From positions 1 through 34,223 of the forward strand of contig NZ_JAGGLB010000059.1 in assembly GCF_017874215.1 (NCBI RefSeq): a DNA stretch of 34,223 nucleotides. Direction: 5' to 3'. Made by a program: the position numbers and the translations under genes. The notes below the pieces were generated by a model. That model was not told the DNA's origin and searched no databases. It worked only from the letters and a program-made list of their open reading frames with translations. Of the stretch, positions 22,672-29,798 are shown in pieces (the first letter of the stretch is position 1; each line of letters begins with the position of its first letter). The DNA comes from Paenibacillus eucommiae (GTDB lineage Bacteria > Bacillota > Bacilli > Paenibacillales > NBRC-103111).

Positions 22672-24084
22672 TCAATCTTTCATCAAAATGTGCTCGACTG
22701 CATCGGCAGCGTTCCCGGCGGAATCAAGGCCAAGCCAAAATAATCCGAGTTCGCTTTGCAGCTCGTATCTGTCGCTCTCCTGGAACAATTCACGCATAAA
22801 AACATTGTTGTCAATAAGCTCGCCGTCAATATGGAGCGATTGCAGGAAGGCTTTACTTTTCGTAGATTCGTTAATAGCTTTTTTGATCGAGAGGAAGGGT
22901 GTCCCCTCACACATTTCCTGCTGAACAGAGCTGGATAGGGCCGTTCGGATAAAAGCACGGGCAAGGCTCATATCACTGCACGAAGCTGAAATCATCAGCG
23001 CATTGGCCTGCATAAGAGAGGTGCGCTCATTGCCAAAAGGAAGCGGGGCCACCTCCGGCTCGAAGCTGATGTTCTGCTCTTTCCAACTGGCCATTTCGAA
23101 AAGCGTCGTCAAGGTCATCGCTGATTTCTCATAGACAAAAGGATTGGTTCCGCTGACGATTCCCGGGTAAGCCAAAGCAATTCGCTCGTTAAAGCACAGC
23201 TTCTCAATCAAGGCGAAGGCCTGACGGATGCTGCTCTGTCGCAGCTGTTGATCAGGGCTGTGAAAGCCGTTCTGCAGCGCGAACACCGGCCAACGGTTTA
23301 AATCAGGGCTTATGGAAAAGCCGTATCTATGGATTCTGCCATCTTTTGTGCCATCTTTGGTGCCACTTTGAACCAGGGTCAGTCTTTGCGCGGCATCGAT
23401 AAAGTCGTCGAGTGTCCAATCCAGAGCCGGATGCGTCACGCCACCCGCTGTGAACAGCCCGGGATTATAGGTCAAATAAACGGGAGTGAAGCTGATTGGC
23501 GCCGCTTTGCATTCATTAGCTTCACGAAAAGCATGCAGTACTTTGGGATAAATGCTGCTGAGCTCTCCGGCAAGCTCCTCATCCTGTGAAAGATCGATAA
23601 AGGAAGCAAGCTTGCTGCGGTCCAAAAGCTGCAAATCCGACGCAAGCACGATATCAGGTGCGAATCCAAGCTCGCTGCTCAAACGGATGGATTCCCAAAA
23701 TTTACTTACAGGAAAGCTGAGGAGCTTGACGTCCACCTGCGGATAGCTGCGCTGGAAAGCATCAAGAATGAACTGAAAGCCGTAGTCGACAAAATGGGCA
23801 GGAAAGGGCGTGAAAATACGCAGTGTTTTGCGATCTGATTTAGTGACAACCAAATCTTCAGGCACCATAGTGCCAAGTCCTACCCTTTTGACGACAAGAC
23901 CTTCCTTATGCAACTGCTCGAGTGCTTTCCTTACGGAATTCCGGCTCATGCTGTAATGGGTACATAATTCGCTTTCTGCAAGCAAATAGCCTCCGGGCTT
24001 AATAAATCCCGTAACAATTTGCTCCTTAAGTGTGTTATACAGCTTTACATAAAGATAGTCATTTTCCCTACGTATGATGTTCAC
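22672..24084 (-). CDS. GntR regulator fused to a type-1 solute-binding domain
   Basis: This is a 470-residue fusion. Residues 8-75 are a GntR winged-helix domain (LYVKLYNTLKEQIVTGFIKPG, then SMSRNSVRKALEQL, then VVKRVGLGTMV). From about 85 onward is an extracellular-type sugar/solute-binding fold (ILDAFQRSYPQVDVKLL; APDIVLASDLQLL) without any export signal. So a transport-type binding protein is used as the cytoplasmic ligand sensor. The start is GTG at 24084 with a poor ribosome site. Direct repeats begin 13 bases upstream, which suggests autoregulation. It stands between two divergent enzyme sets and is the obvious regulator of both. Confidence 0.88.
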   Translation of the reverse strand: MNIIRRENDYLYVKLYNTLKEQIVTGFIKPGGYLLAESELCTHYSMSRNSVRKALEQLHKEGLVVKRVGLGTMVPEDLVVTKSDRKTLRIFTPFPAHFVDYGFQFILDAFQRSYPQVDVKLLSFPVSKFWESIRLSSELGFAPDIVLASDLQLLDRSKLASFIDLSQDEELAGELSSIYPKVLHAFREANECKAAPISFTPVYLTYNPGLFTAGGVTHPALDWTLDDFIDAAQRLTLVQSGTKDGTKDGRIHRYGFSISPDLNRWPVFALQNGFHSPDQQLRQSSIRQAFALIEKLCFNERIALAYPGIVSGTNPFVYEKSAMTLTTLFEMASWKEQNISFEPEVAPLPFGNERTSLMQANALMISASCSDMSLARAFIRTALSSSVQQEMCEGTPFLSIKKAINESTKSKAFLQSLHIDGELIDNNVFMRELFQESDRYELQSELGLFWLGLDSAGNAADAVEHILMKD

Positions 24085-24097
24085 GCTACTTTCTTTG

Positions 24098-24162
24098 TAT
24101 GGTCTTGGAATATATGGTCTTGAATTTATGATCCTGAATTGTTATTGAAATTTATGGTATTG
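24098..24162. repeat. Direct repeats TATGGTCTTGAATT in the divergent control region
   Basis: Copies begin at 24098, 24113, 24127 and 24153, with a degenerate one near 24141: TATGGTCTTGGAATA, TATGGTCTTGAATT, TATGATCCTGAATT and TATGGTATTGACAT. The spacing of about 14 bases and the place between the regulator start and the plus-strand promoter suggest cooperative binding sites, most likely for the GntR fusion. Confidence 0.7.
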
Positions 24163-24188
24163 ACATCTCTAATTTCGGTGTCTATATT
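24160..24188 (+). promoter_or_regulatory. Sigma-A promoter of the aminotransferase operon
   Basis: TTGACA (24160-24165), a 17-base spacer and TATATT (24183-24188) form a near-consensus promoter 115 bases before the start codon at 24304. Confidence 0.8.
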
Positions 24189-24191
24189 AAT

Positions 24192-24214
24192 GGTATAGGT
24201 TAGGTACATATACC
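24192..24214 (+). promoter_or_regulatory. Putative GntR operator at the transcription start
   Basis: GGTATA (24192-24197) and TATACC (24209-24214) are inverted around 11 bases, right after the -10 box. GntR proteins often bind GT-N-TA...TA-N-AC type sites. The place suits a repressor. Confidence 0.5.
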
Positions 24215-24303
24215 TTTTTGTATTTTTATTATACCGTATTTTCAGGTGGATGGACAGAGTGATGTTAGGCGATGTTACGAAGGCTCAACAAGGAGGAATA
24301 AGT

Positions 24304-25545
24304 ATGAAGGAATCCATTTCACAGCAATGGACTGAGCGTTTGAATCAGGTTATACCCTGGGGATCGAGTACATGCTCTAAGGCACCGCAGCTTGTTCCGG
24401 AGGAGCCGGGAGTTATTGTAAGAGGGGAGCGGTGCCGCGTATGGGATGCTGATGGGAAGGAGTATATTGATTTCCGCAACGGTCTTGGCCCGATTACGCT
24501 GGGCTATCAATTTCCTGCAGTCGATGAGGCGATTCGTGCACAGCTGGCTAATGGCATTATTTTTGGACATCCGCATCCGCTAGAATGTGAAGTGGCTGAA
24601 ATGCTTTGTGCCCAAATTCCTTGTGCGGAGCAGGCGCGCTTCCTGAAAACGGGGGGAGAAGCTTTAGCTGCGACGATCCGCATAGCGCGTTTCTATACGG
24701 GACGGGACCATATTATTCAGATTGGCTATAACGGCTGGGTGAACAGCTTAGCAGCAGGTGGTGCGCAGCTGCCTGGCCAGAGGTCAGCTACCGTGCCAGG
24801 AGTACCGCAGGCATTAAGCTCTTTACATCATGCTGCACAGTGGAATGATTTGGAGGAAGTCGAAAGGCTGTTCAACGAATATACAGGCCAGATTGCTGCG
24901 GTTGTTATTGCGGCAGATTATGCTGCAATTGCGCAAGGAGAAACTTTTTATCCGGCGCTTCGTGAGTTGACAAGGAAAGAGGGAAGCCTGCTTATTTTCG
25001 ATGAGATTGTGACTGGGTTTCGGATTGCGCTTGGAGGGGTTCAGGAGTACTTCAATGTGGTTCCCGATTTGGCTGTGTTCAGCAAGGGAATGGCCAACGG
25101 TATGCCGATTGCCGCCTATGTGGGCGCGAAGGAAGTTATGGCTGCTTGCGACAAAGGGGGGACAGTAATTTCTTCAACCTTTGGAGGGGAGACTTTATCT
25201 CTAGCGGCTGCCAAAAGCTGTTTAACTGTTTACAGCAATCAGGATGTTGTTAGACATTTGTGGCTCCAGGGCGAGCGGATGTGGGGCGGTTTACAAGACA
25301 TATTTGCGGAGTTTGGTGTTCCCATAGAAATTAGGGGTTTTTGGCCATGTCCTGCTTTTAGCGTAGGTTCAGGAGCGGATGGAAGCATATTGCAGCAATT
25401 TTTCAGACTGGCCTATAAGCATGGGGTATCTTTGTACAATGTTTCGTATGTTAATTTCAGCCATCAGACTGCTGATATTGACGAGGCATTGGGTAGGCTT
25501 CGTGGAGCGTGCGCAGAAATGGAAGGGGGAAGGAATTCAGTATGA
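24304..25545 (+). CDS. Class III PLP aminotransferase, glutamate-1-semialdehyde aminomutase-like
   Basis: This is a PLP enzyme of 413 residues. LLIFDEIVTGFR (about 229-240) carries the Asp that pairs with the cofactor, and FSKGMANGMPIAAYVG (about 258-273) the Lys that binds it, both very like glutamate-1-semialdehyde aminomutase. KTGGEALAATIRIAR corresponds to the phosphate-binding region (usually 'SGTEA' in class III members; here GGEA). AAGGAGG precedes the ATG at 24304. No haem genes are near, and the next two genes overlap it in a chain, so it more likely moves an amino group in a catabolic or secondary pathway. It is transcribed divergently from its probable regulator. Confidence 0.85.
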   Translation: MKESISQQWTERLNQVIPWGSSTCSKAPQLVPEEPGVIVRGERCRVWDADGKEYIDFRNGLGPITLGYQFPAVDEAIRAQLANGIIFGHPHPLECEVAEMLCAQIPCAEQARFLKTGGEALAATIRIARFYTGRDHIIQIGYNGWVNSLAAGGAQLPGQRSATVPGVPQALSSLHHAAQWNDLEEVERLFNEYTGQIAAVVIAADYAAIAQGETFYPALRELTRKEGSLLIFDEIVTGFRIALGGVQEYFNVVPDLAVFSKGMANGMPIAAYVGAKEVMAACDKGGTVISSTFGGETLSLAAAKSCLTVYSNQDVVRHLWLQGERMWGGLQDIFAEFGVPIEIRGFWPCPAFSVGSGADGSILQQFFRLAYKHGVSLYNVSYVNFSHQTADIDEALGRLRGACAEMEGGRNSV

Positions 25546-26285
25546 TTGATGCTCATATTCATTTGGATGGCAGTAAACTACACGCCGAAACATTGTCCGA
25601 GGGCGACCGGTTGGGTGTCCGTTTATTTGTAGGGAGTTCGATTTGCAATTATATTCCTTATCCGACATACGAGCAGGTCAGCAGGTCCAATGACGATATG
25701 GCCGCCGTTGTGCAGGCGCACCCGGACAGGGTCGCGGGTTATTGCTACGTGAATCCCAGACATGGTGAAAAGGCCTTAACCGATTTCCGTCGGCGGATTG
25801 AGGGCAGGACGATGATTGGACTCAAGCTTTGGATAGCAACCCTGTGTAATGATCCACTTGTTTTTCCCTTTATTGAACAGTCGATTGCCTATAAGCTGCC
25901 TATATTAATTCATTCCTGGCGCAAAACAGTCGGGCAACTGCCTTATGAATCTACGGCTGAGCATGTGGCTGACCTTGCCGAGCGTTACCCCGAGGCCCGG
26001 ATTATTATGGCCCATATGGGAGGCCAGGTGGAAACAGCGATGAATACAATCGCAGCTTACAATAATGTATACACAGACACGTCGGGTTCTCCCATTGGTG
26101 GCAATGAAGTCGCTTTGGCAGTGGACCGGCTTGGGCCTGAACGGGTCATCTTCGGCTCGGATCTTGGCGGTGCATGTCTGGCGAGCAATCTCGGCAAGGT
26201 GCTTGGCGCCGGCTTGTCTCCGGAAGCTGTCGGCTTGGTTACGCAAGGAAATATGAGTAGATTGCTGTCGGAGGTGCTGAAATGA
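25542..26285 (+). CDS. Metal-dependent amidohydrolase
   Basis: This is a TIM-barrel hydrolase of 247 residues (amidohydrolase_2 type). All expected metal ligands are visible: DAHIH (His5, His7), GLKLW (Lys95, possibly a bridging carbamate), LIHSW (His124), MAHMGG (His158) and FGSDLGG (Asp207). The start ATG at 25542 overlaps the aminotransferase stop as ATGA, with GGAAGGGGGAAGG before it. It is likewise ATGA-coupled to the next gene, so the three are made together. Members cleave C-N, C-O or C-C bonds. The substrate is unknown. Confidence 0.85.
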   Translation: MIDAHIHLDGSKLHAETLSEGDRLGVRLFVGSSICNYIPYPTYEQVSRSNDDMAAVVQAHPDRVAGYCYVNPRHGEKALTDFRRRIEGRTMIGLKLWIATLCNDPLVFPFIEQSIAYKLPILIHSWRKTVGQLPYESTAEHVADLAERYPEARIIMAHMGGQVETAMNTIAAYNNVYTDTSGSPIGGNEVALAVDRLGPERVIFGSDLGGACLASNLGKVLGAGLSPEAVGLVTQGNMSRLLSEVLK

Positions 26286-27094
26286 CACAAATATGGGATC
26301 CTTTTCGACAGCAAGGTGCTGTGGATGTGACTGTTTTTCTTGGACAATGGCCTTTTCGTTACAAAACGAGCGCTGCTGCCGGGGATTTGTCAGCGATGTG
26401 TGACCGTCTAGGTCTAACGGGGATGTGCGTCAGTCATATCGCTTCGGTTTTTGGGCACGATACGCGCAGCGGAAATGAAGCGCTGCTGGCGGAAGCGGCT
26501 GGTGACGACCGGCTGTGGCCTTTCGTCATCCTGAACCCGGGACAATCCGGATGGCAGCGGGAACTGACATGGGCTGCCGAGTCAGGTGCCCGTGGGGTCA
26601 GGCTCGTTCCAGGATTTCACGATTACAAGCTGGGCGATGCCAGCGTTGCTGAGCTGACTGCTGCTCTGCGTGAGCTTGGATTGCCCTTGCAAATCTGTGC
26701 CCGCTTGCAGGATCTAAGGCTGCAGCATCCGAAGTTTGTGACTGCTGAGGTACCGCTGCATGAACTGGCAGAGCTTATCACAGCAGCGTCAGACCTTCCG
26801 CTGCTTATCAGCGGTCTGAACAAGCCGGAGTGGGAAACCATGGAGCTGCACCTGCATGACGATTGTCCAAGGACAAATCTGTACGGAGACCTCTGGTTCT
26901 TCAATGGTCCGCTGGCCGTAATTGCACTGCTCTGCAAGCTGGGACAGGTGAATAAGTTTGCTTATGGCTCCTGCTTTCCGATCCAAAATGCCGAAGCAAC
27001 CGTGCTGCAGCTTGCAGCTGCCAATATTAGCGAAGTTGAAAGGTATGCGCTCTGCAGCGGGAACGCGCAGCGTTTTCTCGGCGGCTCTTCCTAG
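26282..27094 (+). CDS. Amidohydrolase-fold protein lacking the metal-binding motif
   Basis: The 270-residue protein resembles amidohydrolase_2 members in layout and length (GARGVRLVPGFHDY matches the GLKL strand region, NPGQSG the NPR region, and GNAQRFLGG the C-terminal GNMSRLL). The ligand positions are changed: DVTVFLGQWPF stands where D-x-H-x-H is expected, ICARLQD where the IH strand is, and YGSCFPIQ where FGSD is. So it is probably not a hydrolase by itself. It may be a non-catalytic partner of the ATGA-coupled upstream enzyme. The operon ends after it without an evident strong terminator. Confidence 0.75.
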   Translation: MTQIWDPFRQQGAVDVTVFLGQWPFRYKTSAAAGDLSAMCDRLGLTGMCVSHIASVFGHDTRSGNEALLAEAAGDDRLWPFVILNPGQSGWQRELTWAAESGARGVRLVPGFHDYKLGDASVAELTAALRELGLPLQICARLQDLRLQHPKFVTAEVPLHELAELITAASDLPLLISGLNKPEWETMELHLHDDCPRTNLYGDLWFFNGPLAVIALLCKLGQVNKFAYGSCFPIQNAEATVLQLAAANISEVERYALCSGNAQRFLGGSS

Positions 27095-27181
27095 GACATT
27101 TACAAGTCATTTAAGCAACTTCCTTTTTTTCGCTGCTTTTTTGTGTATAATAAAGGGCAGAGGTTTGGGAAGGATGATTAA

Positions 27182-27478
27182 ATGTTAAACGTTACGGAGT
27201 ATAGTGTGGAATTGATAAAGGACCCTTTTAAAATTTTGACTGGGGAGCGTTACGAGTTTCTGCTGGATATTGAGGTTGATGAGGATGACGAGCTGTACTC
27301 CCAGAATGGGTTGTATATAAGGGCAATTTATCATGTGGAAGAAAGCCGGGCAAGTATCATCAAGTATGACATTATTGAAAAAATTACAGATGAACACCTC
27401 GACTTTGATCTGGAGCAGGATGAAGAAGAGCAGTTGTTAGCTTTTTGCAAGGACAATTCGCAGAAAAACGATAAGTAG
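27182..27478 (+). CDS. Small acidic DUF6509-like protein
   Basis: This 98-residue acidic protein begins MLNVTEYSVELIKDPFKILT and contains ERYEFLLDIEVDEDDELYS, which I associate with DUF6509, a short family widespread in Bacillus and Paenibacillus with no established function. An AAGGAT ribosome site lies 6 bases before the ATG, and a TATAAT box lies at 27146-27151 with a T-rich, poor -35 region. It is monocistronic: a terminator follows at 27535. Confidence 0.7.
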   Translation: MLNVTEYSVELIKDPFKILTGERYEFLLDIEVDEDDELYSQNGLYIRAIYHVEESRASIIKYDIIEKITDEHLDFDLEQDEEEQLLAFCKDNSQKNDK

Positions 27479-27534
27479 TCATAGGCTGCGTTCCTAAAGC
27501 TTCATTTAATAGTACTAATAATAGTAGTAGTACG

Positions 27535-27566
27535 AAGGCTGCTGAGTATTCAGTGGTCTTTTTTTT
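27535..27566 (+). terminator. Terminator after the DUF6509-like gene
   Basis: AAGGCTGCTGA (27535-27545) pairs with TCAGTGGTCTT (27550-27560, three wobble pairs) across GTAT, followed by eight T. Confidence 0.85.
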
Positions 27567-27593
27567 GTGGTTTGTGCGCCTAATGAGCTGAGC

Positions 27594-27621
27594 TGTAACT
27601 TTTCTTCATTTCATACGTGTC
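27594..27621 (+). promoter_or_regulatory. Candidate ECF sigma promoter (autoregulation)
   Basis: TGTAAC (27594-27599), a 16-base spacer and CGTGTC (27616-27621) resemble the Bacillus ECF pattern (TGAAAC-N16-CGTC). It lies 19 bases before the sigma gene, as expected for a self-activating ECF factor, though the space to the ribosome site is short. Confidence 0.55.
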
Positions 27622-27640
27622 TAGATGGAGGAGGGAGCTA

Positions 27641-28156
27641 ATGGAGCCGGATGGACTGGATAGTATTTATCGCATGTACATGAAGGACGTTTACCGTTAT
27701 TTGCGATCCCTCTGTCGCGATCATCAGGAGGCGGAAGATTTAGTGCAGGAAACGTTTTACCGCGCTTATTTATATTTGGAAAACTGCAGGGATGACAAGG
27801 TCAAGCCTTGGCTGTTCCGTGTGGCCTATAATGTGTTTGTCGATTTGAAGCGAAAGCAGCGGAGAAGTGTTACCAAGGAGGGCGGCTATTTCAACCAGCT
27901 CTCTGATGCTGCGGACACGCCTGAAAGCAAGCTGTTGCGGGAGGAACGCATGAATGAGATCGAACGGGCGGTAGCTTCGCTTCCGGACAATCAGCGGCAG
28001 GCGATGCTGCTGTACGATTTCCATCAGTTCTCTTATCAGGAGGCAGCTGAGATTATGGAGGTCGGGTTGTCCCACTTCAAAATCTTGCTTTTTCGGGCCA
28101 GACAAAGGCTGCGGCAGCAGAAAGAAAGGAGCGATCAGGATGAGCGAGGAGTTTAA
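27641..28156 (+). CDS. ECF-type RNA polymerase sigma factor
   Basis: This is a sigma-70 family ECF factor of 171 residues. Region 2 has YMKDVYRYLRSLCRDHQEAEDLVQETFYRAYLYL and KPWLFRVAYNVFVDLKRKQ, and region 4 has IERAVASLPDNQRQAMLLYDFHQFSYQEAAEIMEV. GGAGGAGGG precedes the ATG at 27641. It is of the SigY/SigM-like size class. The anti-sigma gene overlaps its end by 17 bases. A matching ECF-type promoter lies upstream. The ABC exporter further downstream recalls the B. subtilis sigY-yxl arrangement, but a terminator and a repeat separate them here. Confidence 0.9.
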   Translation: MEPDGLDSIYRMYMKDVYRYLRSLCRDHQEAEDLVQETFYRAYLYLENCRDDKVKPWLFRVAYNVFVDLKRKQRRSVTKEGGYFNQLSDAADTPESKLLREERMNEIERAVASLPDNQRQAMLLYDFHQFSYQEAAEIMEVGLSHFKILLFRARQRLRQQKERSDQDERGV

Positions 28157-29327
28157 GCGCAAATTACAGGATTATGCGGATGGAAAGCTAGCGGATGCCG
28201 ATAGAGAGGAAGTCGAACGGGAAATTGAAAAAATGGAGGTGTATCAGACTTACCTGGAGGAGCATGTAGCCAAAGGGAGCACATCCATCCATGAGCAAAA
28301 TGTTGTAAGATCCGATCCGCCGATTCGGGAAAAACGCATTATTAGAAGAGGCAAGTGGAAGGCGCGGCTGACGAATACGCTCACGGTTTTGTTGATCTTG
28401 CTGGCGGTAACCATTGTTAGCTCGATTAGTACGGGGCTTTTTTATGGGAGGGGAGAGCCTAACCGTATGGAGATTTATCGGGATGTTGTTTCAACGACTG
28501 TTGCGCTTACCCGTCCGAACGTTGAAGTCCATCTAAATGGTCAAATGAATTTATTTTTTACTATGGATTTAAGTGGAAAGCTGCAAAAAAAGATTGGAGA
28601 TGCCCAGTCAGTGATTGGCGATTTTGCTATACCTTTCTTGTGGGCGCAGCCAGGGCTGGTGACGACAACGTTGAATGAAAGCAGCAGTAATGGAAGTGGA
28701 CATTTTTATAATCCGAATATAAAAGGTCTGGAGTCTGAGCGGCATATGGGGAGTGGTGATTGGGGGATGCTGGAAAAATTGCCTGAAGGAACCGTTGCCG
28801 AAGTGTTTCTTTCGTTCGACCGCTTATTTACTACGGATGAATTACTAAAGCTATTTGAAAATAAAAATATGATACCTACCTGGTTCGCCGCGGATACCGG
28901 ACCAGAGAAAACACCTGATGACAGCGGCGTCGTATTTAATCCTGTAGGATTTCCTTACTTTCCGATTTGGCATTACGATGATATGAACACAAGGAGCTCT
29001 ACGGAAGTAAAGCGCGGTTTGCTCGGGAAAACGGTGACAAGTGTATCTGCTTCTCCAGGCATTGATGCCTATGGAGATGGGGAAATACGGAATGAAAATT
29101 TCATGAAGTCATTACATTTGCTGCAGGAGCATAAATCAGTGGCCAAGAAAATAGCTCCTTTTCTCAAAATTGACGAAGTGATCACCTATTTGGAAGAGAA
29201 CGGTGTCAAACTGTATGGCGCAGTCATTACAGGTCCAACCAAGGAATTGCTGCAGCTGAGGCAGGAAGCTTGGGTTAAAGAAATGGTTTTAGGCGAGGTT
29301 CGTTTGTGGAACTGGCATGACAGGTGA
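28140..29327 (+). CDS. Membrane anti-sigma factor with Sigma_reg_N / Sigma_reg_C domains
   Basis: This 395-residue protein has a cytoplasmic N-terminus (1-75, acidic helices then a basic RRGKWKAR run) that should hold the ECF factor, one membrane helix at about 79-101 (LTVLLILLAVTIVSSISTGL), and a large outer part. The outer part fits the sigma-regulator C-terminal domain (PF13791): EVFLSFDRLFTTDELLKLF, then a GFPYFPIWH-type segment. No zinc HxxxCxxC motif is present. An AAAGGAG site lies inside the sigma gene and the coding regions overlap, which ties their amounts together. The outer domain presumably senses envelope stress. Confidence 0.85.
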   Translation: MSEEFKRKLQDYADGKLADADREEVEREIEKMEVYQTYLEEHVAKGSTSIHEQNVVRSDPPIREKRIIRRGKWKARLTNTLTVLLILLAVTIVSSISTGLFYGRGEPNRMEIYRDVVSTTVALTRPNVEVHLNGQMNLFFTMDLSGKLQKKIGDAQSVIGDFAIPFLWAQPGLVTTTLNESSSNGSGHFYNPNIKGLESERHMGSGDWGMLEKLPEGTVAEVFLSFDRLFTTDELLKLFENKNMIPTWFAADTGPEKTPDDSGVVFNPVGFPYFPIWHYDDMNTRSSTEVKRGLLGKTVTSVSASPGIDAYGDGEIRNENFMKSLHLLQEHKSVAKKIAPFLKIDEVITYLEENGVKLYGAVITGPTKELLQLRQEAWVKEMVLGEVRLWNWHDR

Positions 29328-29352
29328 GAAGAGTAACAGAGGCTTAATTAAG

Positions 29353-29382
29353 AACCCGGAGGCTTGTGATCCGGTTTTTTTT
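29353..29382 (+). terminator. Terminator of the sigma/anti-sigma operon
   Basis: CCGGA (29356-29360) and TCCGG (29370-29374) form a short stem extended by A-T pairs, followed by eight T. Confidence 0.75.
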
Positions 29383-29454
29383 GTCATCCATAAGAAAGTT
29401 TATATTCCTTATTGCTACTCTCCCTTTGGCTCAGGAACCAGACGTCTGGTGGCT

Positions 29455-29667
29455 GTCCGTTTGAGCTTGGTGCTCGTGCGATTGTAGCTGAGAGAGGTAA
29501 GGGGTGTGGGAGGAAGAGCGATAGCGTCCGCCTTTAAAGATTTGTTCCAACCTCCACATCCATGCTATTCAAGGGAACAAATCTTTAACAGCGGCTGGAG
29601 CCCACAACCCTTACCTCCCAAGCACTGGCGTCACGAACACGCTCATCAAAGGACTCCGCAAGGCGTT
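29455..29667 (+). repeat. Long-hairpin dispersed repeat, copy 3
   Basis: The inner stem 29534-29548 pairs with 29574-29588 (same 15 bases as the other copies) around a 25-nt loop. The outer stem GGTAAGGGGTGTGGG pairs with CCCACAACCCTTACC, with one mismatch. Two outer-stem pairs differ from other copies on both sides so as to keep pairing. The flank with TTTAACGATG palindromes found with copies 1 and 2 is absent. A GTG-started frame preceded by AGAGAGG begins at 29506. It fills most of the 470-base gap between operons. Confidence 0.85.
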
Positions 29668-29697
29668 GTTCTTAATGGATGCAGGCCAGTAATTTGC

Positions 29698-29739
29698 TTG
29701 ACATTCATATTGAAACAGATTACTCTGTAATTCAGAGTA
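29698..29739 (+). promoter_or_regulatory. Promoter and overlapping operator of the ABC exporter operon
   Basis: A consensus TTGACA (29698-29703) is followed after 17 bases by TACTCT, a weak -10 box that is itself the left arm of the palindrome TACTCTG-TAATT-CAGAGTA (29721-29739). A repressor there would exclude polymerase. The winged-helix gene at the end of the same operon (32133-32450) is the natural candidate. Confidence 0.65.
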
Positions 29740-29798
29740 TGATTAATTTTGAACGATATCCTTAATTTATCCATAATTTTTAGTAGGAGGTTCTTCTA

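Noticed and set aside
24098..24162. Direct repeats as a small CRISPR array
   Set aside because: Units are about 14 bases with no unique spacers between them, and no cas genes are present.
24304..25545. True haem-pathway HemL
   Set aside because: Cofactor motifs match, but no haem genes are near and it is coupled to amidohydrolases, so I kept the general name.
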